A DNA stretch of 64,000 bases from UBA4416 sp035439445 (lineage in GTDB: Bacteria; Bacteroidota; Bacteroidia; B-17B0; Aurantibacillaceae). The notes under the pieces were generated by a model, which ran no database searches, had not been told where the DNA came from, and saw nothing but the letters and a program-made list of their open reading frames with translations. A program made the translations under genes and the position numbers. Below, one piece after another: positions 18,270 to 28,022 of this stretch; the first letter of the stretch is position 1; each line of letters begins with the position of its first letter. The stretch spans positions 17,090 through 81,089 of the forward strand of contig DAORKG010000015.1 of assembly GCA_035439445.1 (NCBI GenBank). The letters are read 5' to 3'.

Positions 18270-20999
18270 CTACTCCTTTACAAATTTCTTAACCACAATA
18301 CTATTATTAACATGTAGCCTTACAAAGTAAATTCCTGAATTTAAATCATTGATATTGATAGAAAACTTATCCGAACTTCCATTATCACTTTGCATTACCA
18401 CTTTTCCTAAAACATCAACAATCTCATAATTTACTTTTACTGTTCCATTAATAGTTGACGAAACAGTAAGCAATGATTTAGCTGGATTAGGAAATAGAGC
18501 AATATGATTTTGTTTAACGACTTCGGAAATACCTGCCGTTAAAGCTTGTAAACAATTTGGTTTATTAACCTGATTATAAAAAGCCGTAACTTTTTGCATA
18601 TCTGTTTTTAATTTAGCAACTGATAGTAAATTAGAATTAGTGGTTGAAGAGCTGTCAAACGATGTCACAAAAGCATATTCCACCTCCTGCATTTGACCTG
18701 CATTTAAAGTAAAAGGACCTGAACTGATAATATAATTTTTATCTCTACAATCAAGAACTGGCTCTATCCAATAGCCACACGTATTATTTGGATCTGTATT
18801 AACTCCAACATTATTAAGATCGCCTGGATACATCCAATTTGTATTTCCATTTCCTGTACCATATCCTCGAGAACCACATTGAATTGAAGTGCTATCTTTC
18901 CATTGCCCTTGTAAATAAGTATAATACTCTTCCTTAAGATTAAGGCAACAAGGACCGCTTGACGGAACAGGGACTGCACTTTCCCCCTCATAATATGAAA
19001 TAAACTTACTCATTTTACAATCTTCATCTATTTCATCAATAACACCATTATTGTTATTATCTACGCCATCTTGGGGCACAGATATAGGTCCTTTCAAAAC
19101 AACAGTACCACTCGCAGGAACTATGTTTCCATACCCTAAATGTCTTTGATTATAACCATCTTCATCTACAGAATCTACATTGTACACATATCCGTAATTA
19201 TCAGCTACATTGCATCCAACATAATCATCTTCATTATTTCCAATTTTCACGTCAGACCATATTCCAACATAAACATTGTGGTAATTATTCAACGATCTAT
19301 TTGTGATTTTATAATCGTAAAATGTAGTATTTGCCAATTCATTATTTCCATTTAATGAATTTGGACATCCATAAGCATAGGCCATACCCTGAACTTCAAT
19401 ACCCATAGGAGAAAAAGATGACGAATGAACTGACAACATATCATTATAGATAAAATACAAAGTTTGGTCTCCTTTAATTTTTGGATAATCGCCATCATTA
19501 GGATTATATAATCCATCGTTATTATAATCTACAAAAGGCGCAAGATTTCTTGAGTAACTTCCTGTCCCCTTGGCAGGCCAACTCCACATATCAGGAGTAG
19601 CTATTACACTTCCTGAATTAAATGCCGTTATAAAGTTATTGATATCTGTATAGCTAACCTTCCATATCTTATCATAATTCCAGGATGTTAAGGTATCGAT
19701 ACTTCCATTTATTGTATCTAATGGACCAGGCCAAAAATCAGTTCCATCGATACTTCCATGCATATGAGCCGCACCATGTAATTGATTTACATCATCTAAT
19801 CCTGCTATCCACAAAGCAGAACCATTTGTAGTACTTTTTCCACTGCCTTTTGGCACCTCGTAAAAAGGCTTATAATATTCAAACCCATGAAAAAAGTTTC
19901 TGTTAGTAATCCCAGCTTTAACATTATTAATATCAAGTAATTTTAAATTTCCCCCTCCCAATATTCCAAAAGACTCGGTGTATAAGGTTTTATCAAAACT
20001 TCCAAACCCATAAGGTTTTAGAGAATTACTATAAAAAGTTCCAGTATTAAACAGTAATTTATCCCCCTCTAATTCTATGTAACTACCAAAGGTAATATTT
20101 GTAAAAGTATTTGTAGATATTAAGTAAGTATTAAATGTATTATCAGAATTAAACTCAATAAAGCCTCTTCTAGTTGCATCATAGTTATACCTGTAAACAA
20201 CGCCATTATTTGGGCCAGGTGCAATATCACTCGAAAAAACATCTCCCACAAAATTGTATGCGTTTGAAATTTTCATAAATGAAGTTCCTGAAAATATCAT
20301 TCCCCCATAATTTGTAACCCCAAGCCATTTCTTATTTTGAACATCAATATAAATACAAGTTACTATACCTGCATTACTAGGAATAATATTATTAATGAAA
20401 CTATTCGATGTGAAAGAACTGTTAATATCAAATTCAATAAGCCTGTTTCTGCCTCCCAACCAAATTACAGAAGATGATTCAGCTTTTATAGATTTTATTG
20501 AATCATAAGGTAATTGACCATTTGCAACATTATAATTACTAAAACTTATTCCATCAAAACGTGATAGTCCTTTATTTGTACCTACGTAAATTTGATTTCC
20601 AACAACTTCAACGCAATTGATATATTTCATAGGTAATCCCTGTGCTGTACTATAAGTTGTAAATACTGAACCATCAAATTTTACCAATCCTGAATCACAT
20701 CCTATCCAAATATTACCATTGTTATCTTTAGCTAAAGCTGTGACCCTATTTGACGGAAAAGTTGGGTTAGACGACTGATTATATAAAGTCCAATTTGTGT
20801 TATCATATTTTAATAATCCAGCGTTTCCATTACTAATAGTTTGATATCCAATCCATTTATTTCCATTATTATCAACTAAAAAAGCTGTTTGCATTTTCAA
20901 GCCAGTTATTACAGCGCTGGTAGTATAAGTAGTAAAACCATTTTGTGAAAAAACAACATGAAATGTTAACCAAAATATTATAGATAATAACCTTTTCAC
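18270..20999 (-). CDS. T9SS type A cargo protein with propeller repeats (copy 2)
   Basis: 909 residues, same order of parts as its neighbours: signal peptide (MKRLLSIIFWLTFHVVFSQ), Reg_prop strands (ALAKDNNGNIWIGCDSGLV; NQIYVGTNKGLSRFDG), WPGPL, DGDYPKIKGDQTLYFIYND, an Asn/Asp loop DGVDNNNNGVIDEIDED and a C-terminal sorting domain (ALFPNPAKSLLTVSS). It is the most diverged of the three; for example the YRQGGVDFWPGPL stretch of copies 1 and 3 is HGSIDGTDFWPGPL here. The C-terminal 80 residues remain nearly identical. Confidence 0.85.
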   Translation of the reverse strand: MKRLLSIIFWLTFHVVFSQNGFTTYTTSAVITGLKMQTAFLVDNNGNKWIGYQTISNGNAGLLKYDNTNWTLYNQSSNPTFPSNRVTALAKDNNGNIWIGCDSGLVKFDGSVFTTYSTAQGLPMKYINCVEVVGNQIYVGTNKGLSRFDGISFSNYNVANGQLPYDSIKSIKAESSSVIWLGGRNRLIEFDINSSFTSNSFINNIIPSNAGIVTCIYIDVQNKKWLGVTNYGGMIFSGTSFMKISNAYNFVGDVFSSDIAPGPNNGVVYRYNYDATRRGFIEFNSDNTFNTYLISTNTFTNITFGSYIELEGDKLLFNTGTFYSNSLKPYGFGSFDKTLYTESFGILGGGNLKLLDINNVKAGITNRNFFHGFEYYKPFYEVPKGSGKSTTNGSALWIAGLDDVNQLHGAAHMHGSIDGTDFWPGPLDTINGSIDTLTSWNYDKIWKVSYTDINNFITAFNSGSVIATPDMWSWPAKGTGSYSRNLAPFVDYNNDGLYNPNDGDYPKIKGDQTLYFIYNDMLSVHSSSFSPMGIEVQGMAYAYGCPNSLNGNNELANTTFYDYKITNRSLNNYHNVYVGIWSDVKIGNNEDDYVGCNVADNYGYVYNVDSVDEDGYNQRHLGYGNIVPASGTVVLKGPISVPQDGVDNNNNGVIDEIDEDCKMSKFISYYEGESAVPVPSSGPCCLNLKEEYYTYLQGQWKDSTSIQCGSRGYGTGNGNTNWMYPGDLNNVGVNTDPNNTCGYWIEPVLDCRDKNYIISSGPFTLNAGQMQEVEYAFVTSFDSSSTTNSNLLSVAKLKTDMQKVTAFYNQVNKPNCLQALTAGISEVVKQNHIALFPNPAKSLLTVSSTINGTVKVNYEIVDVLGKVVMQSDNGSSDKFSININDLNSGIYFVRLHVNNSIVVKKFVKE

Positions 21000-21063
21000 T
21001 AATATAAACTTTATGTATAAATATAATTAATTATCTGTTAGACTACAATTAACATAAAAATAA

Positions 21064-21105
21064 AAACCTGCTCAGTTTTAGAAAATAAAAAACATGAGCA
21101 GGTTT
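21064..21105 (-). terminator. Terminator after copy 3
   Basis: Arms AAACCTGCTCA and TGAGCAGGTTT (11 bp, loop 20). Read on the - strand the stem is followed by TTTTTATTTTT, as in an intrinsic terminator for the gene that ends at 21120. Confidence 0.6.
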
Positions 21106-21119
21106 AAAAAATAACATTT

Positions 21120-23843
21120 TTATTCCTTCACAAATTTCTTAACTACCACACTATTATTAACTTGAAGTCTTAAAAAATAAATTCCCGAATTTAAATCATT
21201 GATATTAATTGAAAACTTATCTGAGCTCTCATTACCACTTTGCATTACCACTTTTCCTAACACATCAACAATCTCATAATTTACTTTTACTGTTCCATTA
21301 ATAGTTGACGAAACTATAATTAATGATTTAGCAGGATTTGGATACAAACTAAAATCATTTTGTTTAGGAACCTCTGTAATGCCAACTGATATAGATTGTA
21401 AACAATTAGGCTTATTTGTCAAATTATAAAACGTGTTCACTTTTTGAATATCTGATTTTAGCTTGGTTAAAGAAATTAAATTATTACCAGCAGAAGAACT
21501 ATCAAAGGATGTTACAAAAGCATATTCCACTTCCTGCATTTGACCTGCATTTAAAGTAAAAGGGCCTGAACTTAAAATCATTCTTCTATCTCCAGCCGTT
21601 CCGTTTTCAATCCAATAACCACATGTATTTGAAGGATCTGAATTAACTCCATTATTAATTGGATCACCTGAATATACCCAATTAGTATTAGTTACTCCTC
21701 CATATCCAGTTCCACCGCAAGTAAACGGAGTTCCATCTTTCCAAAAACCTGTTAGGTAATTATAATATTCTTGTCCGTTAGTAGGATCTGTTGTTTGAAC
21801 CGGTACACCTGCGAATGAATTATTAAAAAAGTTAAACTTATTTAATTTACAATCTTCATTTGGTTCATCAACAACTCCATTATTATTATTGTCAATTCCG
21901 TCATTTAAATTTGCAACCGGTCCTCTTAAAATATTAAATCCTTGAGCAGGCAAATAACTTCCATAACCTTGAGTGCCTGCAACGGTTTCATCATTAGCAT
22001 CAGCATTATAAGCAAAACCATAATTATCACTCACATTACTACCTATGTAATCATCTCCGTAATACCCCAAATCCACATCACTCCATAAACCCACATAAAC
22101 ATTATGATAGTTGTTTGCCGAGCGATTAATAATTTTGTAATCGTAAAAAGTAGTATATGTTAATTCGTTTTTACCACTAACAGATGTTGGGCAACCATAA
22201 GCATAAGCCATTCCATGTACTTCAATTCCCATTGGAGTAAAAGAAGTGCTGTGTGCTGCCAACTTATCATTATAAATATAATATAAAGTTTGGTCTCCTT
22301 TAATTTTCGGATAATCTCCATCATTTGGATTGTAAATACCATCTCCATTATGGTCTACAAATGGGGCTAAATTACGAGAATAAGATCCATTCCCATGGGC
22401 TGGCCATGTTAACATATCTGGTGTTGCTACTATGCTTCCCGAATTATAAGCAGTAATAAAATTATTAATATCAGTATAACTTACTTTCCATATTTTATCA
22501 TAGTTTTTAGAAGTTGTTGTGTCGATAGTTGCTGCGATTGTGTCTAAAGGCCCTGGCCAAAAATCAACTCCTCCTTGGCGATACGTTTGGGCAGCACCAT
22601 GCAATTGATTTCCTGCATCTAGTCCTCCAATCCATAAAGCCGAAGCAAAATTAGAATTCTTTCCACTTCCTTTTGGCACCTCATATAGCGCATTACCCGA
22701 GCCTCCTATATCCCAATGCATGTCGCCTCTATTGGCAATACCCGCTCTCACATTATTTATGTCCAGTGTTTTAAAATTGTTAGGGTTAACTGCTCCTAAT
22801 GGCATTACATAATTTAAATAATCAAAACTATAATACATTTTTGGAGATGTATATGTAACTGTTGTCCCTCCTTGTGATATTAAAATTTTAGTACCTTCTC
22901 TCTCTATATAATCTCCCAAATTATAAGTGCTAACTGGATAATAATACTGATAAACTGTATTATTAGGTGCTAACTCAGATAGTCCACTTATAGTACCCAT
23001 AGTTGTTGTTCCCGTTGTATGCTTAAAAACAATACCATTATGAACACCTGCGGCAATATCAACAACTTTATTTGGAATTGAAGAGCCAAAAAGAACGTAC
23101 ATACTATTAGCATTATTAAAAGTTGAACCAGTATATTTTAAAATACCAACATTTGTGGTTCCTAACCATTTTGCATTTTGCCCATCAATATATACACAGT
23201 TAATATTACCTGGTAAATTTGGTATAGCTAAATTCGAATAGCTAGTAATTGTATATGCGGCATTAATATTAAATTGAACTAATCTATCTTTACCACCAAG
23301 CCAAATTAAATTATTAGATTCTGCTTTAATACAAGTAACAGTATCACTAGGCAACTTTCCGTTGCCTACGTTGTAACCAGTAAAATTACTTCCATCAAAC
23401 CTAAACAATCCGGAATTTGTTCCTACATAAACTTGATTACCTACAGCTTCCAAACAATTTATAACTGCTGCTCCTAAACCAGAATTATAAGTTGTAAAAG
23501 AGGTTCCATCAAATTTAATCAAACCGGATGGTGAACCTATCCATATGTTACCATTATTATCGGATGCTAAAGCTGTAATAGCATTAGCCGGCAATGCCGG
23601 GTTAGAAGTGGTATTATACAAAGTCCACGTATTGTTATTATATTTTACTAATCCAACATTATTGCCACTTACAATTGGGGATTTAAACCCTATCCATTTA
23701 TTACCAGAATTGTCAACAACAAAAGATGTTTGGCGCAATACAGTTCCTGTTAATGACAGATTTGTTGTGTAGGTTGTAAACCCGTTTTGTGAATTAGCCG
23801 AAAATACTGATAAACAGCTAAAAAGTAGTAATAGTTTTTTCAT
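21120..23843 (-). CDS. T9SS type A cargo protein with propeller repeats (copy 3)
   Basis: 907 residues. Signal peptide MKKLLLLFSCLSVFSANSQ. Reg_prop strands (ALASDNNGNIWIGSPSGLI; NQVYVGTNSGLFRFDG), the conserved YRQGGVDFWPGPL, DGDYPKIKGDQTLYYIYND and DGIDNNNNGVVDEPNED, then a type A sorting domain (SLYPNPAKSLIIVSS). Very similar to copy 1 through the middle and C-terminal parts, while the N-terminal propeller is more variable. Its role is not known; the variable propeller on a constant frame suggests differing targets. Confidence 0.85.
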   Translation of the reverse strand: MKKLLLLFSCLSVFSANSQNGFTTYTTNLSLTGTVLRQTSFVVDNSGNKWIGFKSPIVSGNNVGLVKYNNNTWTLYNTTSNPALPANAITALASDNNGNIWIGSPSGLIKFDGTSFTTYNSGLGAAVINCLEAVGNQVYVGTNSGLFRFDGSNFTGYNVGNGKLPSDTVTCIKAESNNLIWLGGKDRLVQFNINAAYTITSYSNLAIPNLPGNINCVYIDGQNAKWLGTTNVGILKYTGSTFNNANSMYVLFGSSIPNKVVDIAAGVHNGIVFKHTTGTTTMGTISGLSELAPNNTVYQYYYPVSTYNLGDYIEREGTKILISQGGTTVTYTSPKMYYSFDYLNYVMPLGAVNPNNFKTLDINNVRAGIANRGDMHWDIGGSGNALYEVPKGSGKNSNFASALWIGGLDAGNQLHGAAQTYRQGGVDFWPGPLDTIAATIDTTTSKNYDKIWKVSYTDINNFITAYNSGSIVATPDMLTWPAHGNGSYSRNLAPFVDHNGDGIYNPNDGDYPKIKGDQTLYYIYNDKLAAHSTSFTPMGIEVHGMAYAYGCPTSVSGKNELTYTTFYDYKIINRSANNYHNVYVGLWSDVDLGYYGDDYIGSNVSDNYGFAYNADANDETVAGTQGYGSYLPAQGFNILRGPVANLNDGIDNNNNGVVDEPNEDCKLNKFNFFNNSFAGVPVQTTDPTNGQEYYNYLTGFWKDGTPFTCGGTGYGGVTNTNWVYSGDPINNGVNSDPSNTCGYWIENGTAGDRRMILSSGPFTLNAGQMQEVEYAFVTSFDSSSAGNNLISLTKLKSDIQKVNTFYNLTNKPNCLQSISVGITEVPKQNDFSLYPNPAKSLIIVSSTINGTVKVNYEIVDVLGKVVMQSGNESSDKFSININDLNSGIYFLRLQVNNSVVVKKFVKE

Positions 23844-23864
23844 AAAAAATAGTTTTAGTTACTT

Positions 23865-23872
23865 CAAAATTA
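23865..23872 (-). promoter_or_regulatory. Candidate -7 box for copy 3
   Basis: TAATTTTG on the - strand, 22 bp upstream of the ATG, matches TAnnTTTG and corresponds to the box before copy 1. Confidence 0.5.
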
Positions 23873-24043
23873 ACTTTATTACTTAACTAATTTTTAACAA
23901 CTGAGTAACTGGTTGTTTTTTTCTAATAACTGGTAGAAAATAGCCTATAAATGTTAAATCCAATTTGGATAATAAACGTTAAAACATATTATATTGTTAA
24001 CATATTTTAACAAGCCTAAAATAGCTGTAACCCCTACCATTAC

Positions 24044-24051
24044 TAACTTTG
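24044..24051 (+). promoter_or_regulatory. Candidate -7 box of the moxR-bat operon
   Basis: TAACTTTG, 27 bp upstream of the moxR ATG, is a full match to TAnnTTTG. I see no TTTG at the right distance for the -33 box. Confidence 0.5.
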
Positions 24052-24078
24052 TGACGCTTGTATTAAACAAAAACACTT

Positions 24079-25071
24079 ATGGTAGTAGATATTAGAGAAT
24101 TGAATGAACGCATTCAGCGTGAAAGTGCATTTGTGGATGTGTTAACATCTGAAATGGACAAAGTAATCGTAGGCCAAAAACACATGGTTGAACGTTTATT
24201 AATTGGCTTATTAAGTAATGGTCACATTTTATTAGAAGGTGTTCCAGGACTAGCAAAAACCTTAGCCATCAACACATTAGCTACTTGTATCGATGCTAAA
24301 TTCAGCCGTATTCAATTCACTCCTGATTTATTACCTGCCGATTTGATTGGAACAATGATTTACAATCAAAAGCAAGAACAATTCTCTATTCGTAAAGGGC
24401 CTATTTTTGCAAACTTCGTATTAGCTGATGAGATTAACCGTGCTCCGGCGAAGGTACAATCAGCTTTGTTAGAAGCGATGCAGGAAAAACAAGTTACCAT
24501 TGGAGAAGAAACTTTTAAATTACCTAACCCGTTTTTAGTATTAGCAACACAAAATCCTGTTGAACAAGAAGGAACATATCCATTACCTGAAGCTCAAATG
24601 GATCGTTTCATGTTAAAAGTAGTAATTACCTATCCTACTCGCGAAGATGAACGTAAAGTAATTGCAGCTAACATTTCTCGCCAAGGAATGCCGAAAGCAA
24701 ATATTGTTTTAAAACCTGAAGACATTCTAACCGCAAGAAATGTTGTGAAAGATGTTTACATGGACGAGAAAATTGAACGCTACATTGTTGACATTGTTTT
24801 TGCTACTCGTTTCCCTAAAGAATATAAATTAGAAAAATTTGCTCCATTAATTTCTTACGGTGGTTCTCCTCGTGCTAGTATTAACTTAGCATTAGCGGCA
24901 AAAGCTTATGCTTTTATTAAACGCAGAGGATATGTTATTCCGGAAGATGTGCGTGCAGTTTGTTTAGATGTGATGCGTCACCGTATTGGTTTAACTTACG
25001 AAGCAGAAGCAGAAAATATTACAACGGAGCATATCATTAATGAGCTGTTAAACGCAGTTGAAGTACCTTAA
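24079..25071 (+). CDS. MoxR-family AAA ATPase
   Basis: 330 residues. Walker A GVPGLAKT (54-61), Walker B FVLADEINRAPAKVQ, sensor 1 VLATQNPVEQEGTYPLPEAQMDRF, and arginine-bearing GGSPRAS near the C terminus. MoxR ATPases act as chaperones that remodel or load cofactors onto complexes together with VWA-domain proteins, which are encoded next in this operon. Confidence 0.95.
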   Translation: MVVDIRELNERIQRESAFVDVLTSEMDKVIVGQKHMVERLLIGLLSNGHILLEGVPGLAKTLAINTLATCIDAKFSRIQFTPDLLPADLIGTMIYNQKQEQFSIRKGPIFANFVLADEINRAPAKVQSALLEAMQEKQVTIGEETFKLPNPFLVLATQNPVEQEGTYPLPEAQMDRFMLKVVITYPTREDERKVIAANISRQGMPKANIVLKPEDILTARNVVKDVYMDEKIERYIVDIVFATRFPKEYKLEKFAPLISYGGSPRASINLALAAKAYAFIKRRGYVIPEDVRAVCLDVMRHRIGLTYEAEAENITTEHIINELLNAVEVP

Positions 25072-25172
25072 GATGTTTGAAGTTTTATTGTTTCATGTTT
25101 AATGTAAAAGAATTACTTCGGCATTAAACATAAACACAACAAACATAAAACAATTAAACAATAAACATAATT

Positions 25173-26039
25173 GTGGAAACCGCTGAATTACTAAAAAAAG
25201 TACGTAAAATCGAAATCAAAACAAAGGGTTTGAGTAACCAGATTTTTTCTGGCGAATACCACTCTGCGTTTAAAGGTCGTGGTATGGCTTTTAGTGAAGT
25301 TCGTGAATACACTCCCGGCGATGATGTAAGAACTATCGATTGGAATGTTACAGCTCGTTTAAGAACTCCTTACGTAAAAGTGTTTGAAGAAGAACGTGAA
25401 CTAAGCGTAATGATTTTAGTGGACGTGAGTGCCAGCGGACAATTTGGAACTCAAAAACAATTCAAGCAAGATTTAATTACTGAACTGTGCGCAGTGATAG
25501 CATTCTCAGCTTCGCAAAACAATGATAAAATCGGTGTTATATTTTTTAGCGATAAAATCGAAAAATTTATTCCACCAAAAAAAGGAAAATCACACATCTT
25601 AAGGATTATTCGTGAACTAATAAATATTGAGCCTGAACAAAAAGGAACAAACATTGAATTAGCATTAAAATATTTAACTAATGTGATAAAAAAGAAAAGT
25701 ATTTGCTTTTTAATTTCCGATTTTAAAGATAACAACAACTATTCTGATGCAATGAAAATTGCCAATCGTAAACATGATGTGGTTGCACTTCGAATCAATG
25801 ACAAGCACGAGAACACATTACCTGATTTAGGTTTAATTAAATTAAAAGATAACGAAACAGGAAAACTAATGTGGGTAGATACGAGTGACAAAGCATTCAG
25901 AAAACAACTAGAAGTAAATCACTTAAAATTTGAAGCACAGTTAAAAGATACTTTCACAAAAAGCGGAGTGGATTACACAACCATCCACACCCACGAAGGA
26001 TACATCAAACCATTAATGACATTATTTAAAAAGAGATAG
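25173..26039 (+). CDS. DUF58 family protein (VWA-like)
   Basis: 288 residues. GTG start: METAELLKKVRKIEI is the usual N terminus of Bacteroidota members, and no ATG is available. Signature of DUF58 is SEVREYTPGDDVRTIDWNV (about 47-65), followed by the VWA-like LVDVSASGQFG. Works with MoxR. Preceded by a 101-bp gap holding an imperfect hairpin; its TAG overlaps the GTG of the next gene by one base. Confidence 0.9.
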   Translation: METAELLKKVRKIEIKTKGLSNQIFSGEYHSAFKGRGMAFSEVREYTPGDDVRTIDWNVTARLRTPYVKVFEEERELSVMILVDVSASGQFGTQKQFKQDLITELCAVIAFSASQNNDKIGVIFFSDKIEKFIPPKKGKSHILRIIRELINIEPEQKGTNIELALKYLTNVIKKKSICFLISDFKDNNNYSDAMKIANRKHDVVALRINDKHENTLPDLGLIKLKDNETGKLMWVDTSDKAFRKQLEVNHLKFEAQLKDTFTKSGVDYTTIHTHEGYIKPLMTLFKKR

Positions 26040-27019
26040 TGAAAATAAAACATTACATATTATTTATTTTTTCGTTTTTAGCATTTTCATTTGCTAAGGC
26101 TCAAACAACTCCTGTTGAAGTTCATGCAGTAATAGATTCAACATCTATTCGTATTGGCGCTCAAACCAAATTAGATATTTATGTTAACTACGATGCTTCT
26201 TCTCAAAAAAACATTGATATTCTTTGGCCTTTAATTGAAGACACTATTAAAAAAGGGATTGAGGTTGTTAGTGTTAGTCCAATTGACACAACCATACCTA
26301 ATAAAAATAAACCAAACATTGTTCAGCAACATATTCAATTAACAGTTACATCTTTTGATTCCGGCGCATACTACATCGCTCCTTTCAAATTTGTTATCAA
26401 TAAAGACACTGCTAACCCTCTTTACACTGAGCCATTACACTTATTAGTTAATACTGTTGCTACAGATACTTCTTTAACAAAAGTAAAAGACATAAAAGCA
26501 CCATTTGATGAACCGTTTGACTGGAGATGGTATTTACCTTATGCTTATTGGGGATTAGCTATTTTAGCAGCAATCATTATTCTAATTATCGTCATCAGAA
26601 AATTAACTAAGAAAAAACCTCAAGAAGTCATTATTGAGCAACCTAAAATCCCAGCTCATGTGACGGCTTTAGAAACCTTAGAAAAAATAAAACAGGAAGC
26701 TATCTGGAAAGAAAATAAAATAAAAGAATACTACTCTGGTATTGCTGACACAGTTCGTTTATATATTGAAGAGCGCTTTGGTATTAATGCTTTAGAATTA
26801 ACTTCTGATGAAATTATCAAAATATTCAAATCTCAGGTTGTAGATTCTGAAAGTAAAGCAAAATTAACTCAAATATTAACTCTATCCGACTTTGTGAAAT
26901 TTGCAAAACAAATTCCTATTGAAGCTGAACATACTTTAACATTGAATAATGCATTTGACTTTGTAAAAGGTACTATGCGAGAAGAACAATTACCAAACAA
27001 TCAACAAACAGGTGCTTAA
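26039..27019 (+). CDS. Bat operon membrane protein with periplasmic N-terminal domain
   Basis: 326 residues. GTG start at 26039 (TAGTG overlap). Signal peptide ending in FAKAQ, a beta-rich outer domain of about 140 residues, then one membrane segment near 170-188 (YWGLAILAAIIILIIVI) and a cytoplasmic helical tail. The same position in other Bacteroidota Bat operons is held by a protein of this build that often resembles the N-terminal part of BatD. Function unknown. Confidence 0.75.
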   Translation: MKIKHYILFIFSFLAFSFAKAQTTPVEVHAVIDSTSIRIGAQTKLDIYVNYDASSQKNIDILWPLIEDTIKKGIEVVSVSPIDTTIPNKNKPNIVQQHIQLTVTSFDSGAYYIAPFKFVINKDTANPLYTEPLHLLVNTVATDTSLTKVKDIKAPFDEPFDWRWYLPYAYWGLAILAAIIILIIVIRKLTKKKPQEVIIEQPKIPAHVTALETLEKIKQEAIWKENKIKEYYSGIADTVRLYIEERFGINALELTSDEIIKIFKSQVVDSESKAKLTQILTLSDFVKFAKQIPIEAEHTLTLNNAFDFVKGTMREEQLPNNQQTGA

Positions 27020-28022
27020 TTATTTTAAAGATATACAATTTGCTGAAAAGCATTGGTTCTGGTTGTTCATCATCATACCGGTGATGATTGCTTGGTACAT
27101 TTATAAATTAAAAACATACGAGGGCGAAGTAAATTATTCGTCTTTCAATTTATTCACCGGCATTAAATCTTCTTTAAAAGCAAAATTCCGTCATATATTA
27201 TTTGTTTTAAGATTACTTTGTATTTCTCTTTTAATTTTAGCTATTGCTCGTCCTCAATCTCGTAGTAGCTGGAAAGATACTAAAACAGAAGGTATAGATA
27301 TTGTGGTGAGTTTAGATGTATCCTTGTCTATGTTAGCAAAGGATTTCAAGCCAAATCGTATTGAGGTAGCAAAAGAACTTTTAGGTGATTTTATTGATGC
27401 AAGACCAAATGATAAAATCGGTTTGGTTGTTTTTGGTGGCGAAGCTTTTACTCAATGTCCGCTTACTACAGACCATAAAATTATTAAAAACATGTTTGGC
27501 GACATTAAAGCAGGCATGTTAGATCAAGGCACTGCTATTGGTTTAGGTTTAGCAGACGGTGTAGCTCGTGTAAAAGATAGCAAAGCAAAAAGTAAAGTAG
27601 TAATTTTAATTTCAGATGGTGTAAACAATGTTGGCGAAATTGCTCCTTTAACAGCCGCTGATATTGCCAAAACATTTGGTGTGCGAGTATATTGTATTGG
27701 TGTGGGTAGCAAAGGTAAAGCGCTTCAGCCTGTAGCATTATATCCTAATGGAGAAATGGAATATGATTATGTGGATGTAGATATTGATGATGCGACCATG
27801 ACTCAAATTAGTAAAATGACAGGTGGAAAATATTTCAGAGCAACCGACAGAGAAAGTTTAGAGAAAACCTATAAAGAAATTGATCAATTAGAAAAAACAA
27901 TTATCAGTGAAAAAAGCTTTACAAATAAAGCGGAGCACTTTTTACCCTTAGCAGTTGCGGCTGCTATATGTTTATTGTTAGAATTTTTATTAAAACGTTT
28001 TTTATTTAAAGCTATACCATAA
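27012..28022 (+). CDS. batA: BatA, VWA-domain membrane protein
   Basis: 336 residues. GTG start overlapping the previous gene by 8 bp. Two membrane segments near the N terminus (16-31, 62-80), a VWA domain with MIDAS motif DVSLS at Asp102 and a Thr/Asp pair farther on (DQGTAIG; SDGVNN), and a C-terminal membrane segment. Paired with BatB in the classic BatI operon, first linked to aerotolerance in Bacteroides. Confidence 0.9.
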   Translation: MLNYFKDIQFAEKHWFWLFIIIPVMIAWYIYKLKTYEGEVNYSSFNLFTGIKSSLKAKFRHILFVLRLLCISLLILAIARPQSRSSWKDTKTEGIDIVVSLDVSLSMLAKDFKPNRIEVAKELLGDFIDARPNDKIGLVVFGGEAFTQCPLTTDHKIIKNMFGDIKAGMLDQGTAIGLGLADGVARVKDSKAKSKVVILISDGVNNVGEIAPLTAADIAKTFGVRVYCIGVGSKGKALQPVALYPNGEMEYDYVDVDIDDATMTQISKMTGGKYFRATDRESLEKTYKEIDQLEKTIISEKSFTNKAEHFLPLAVAAAICLLLEFLLKRFLFKAIP

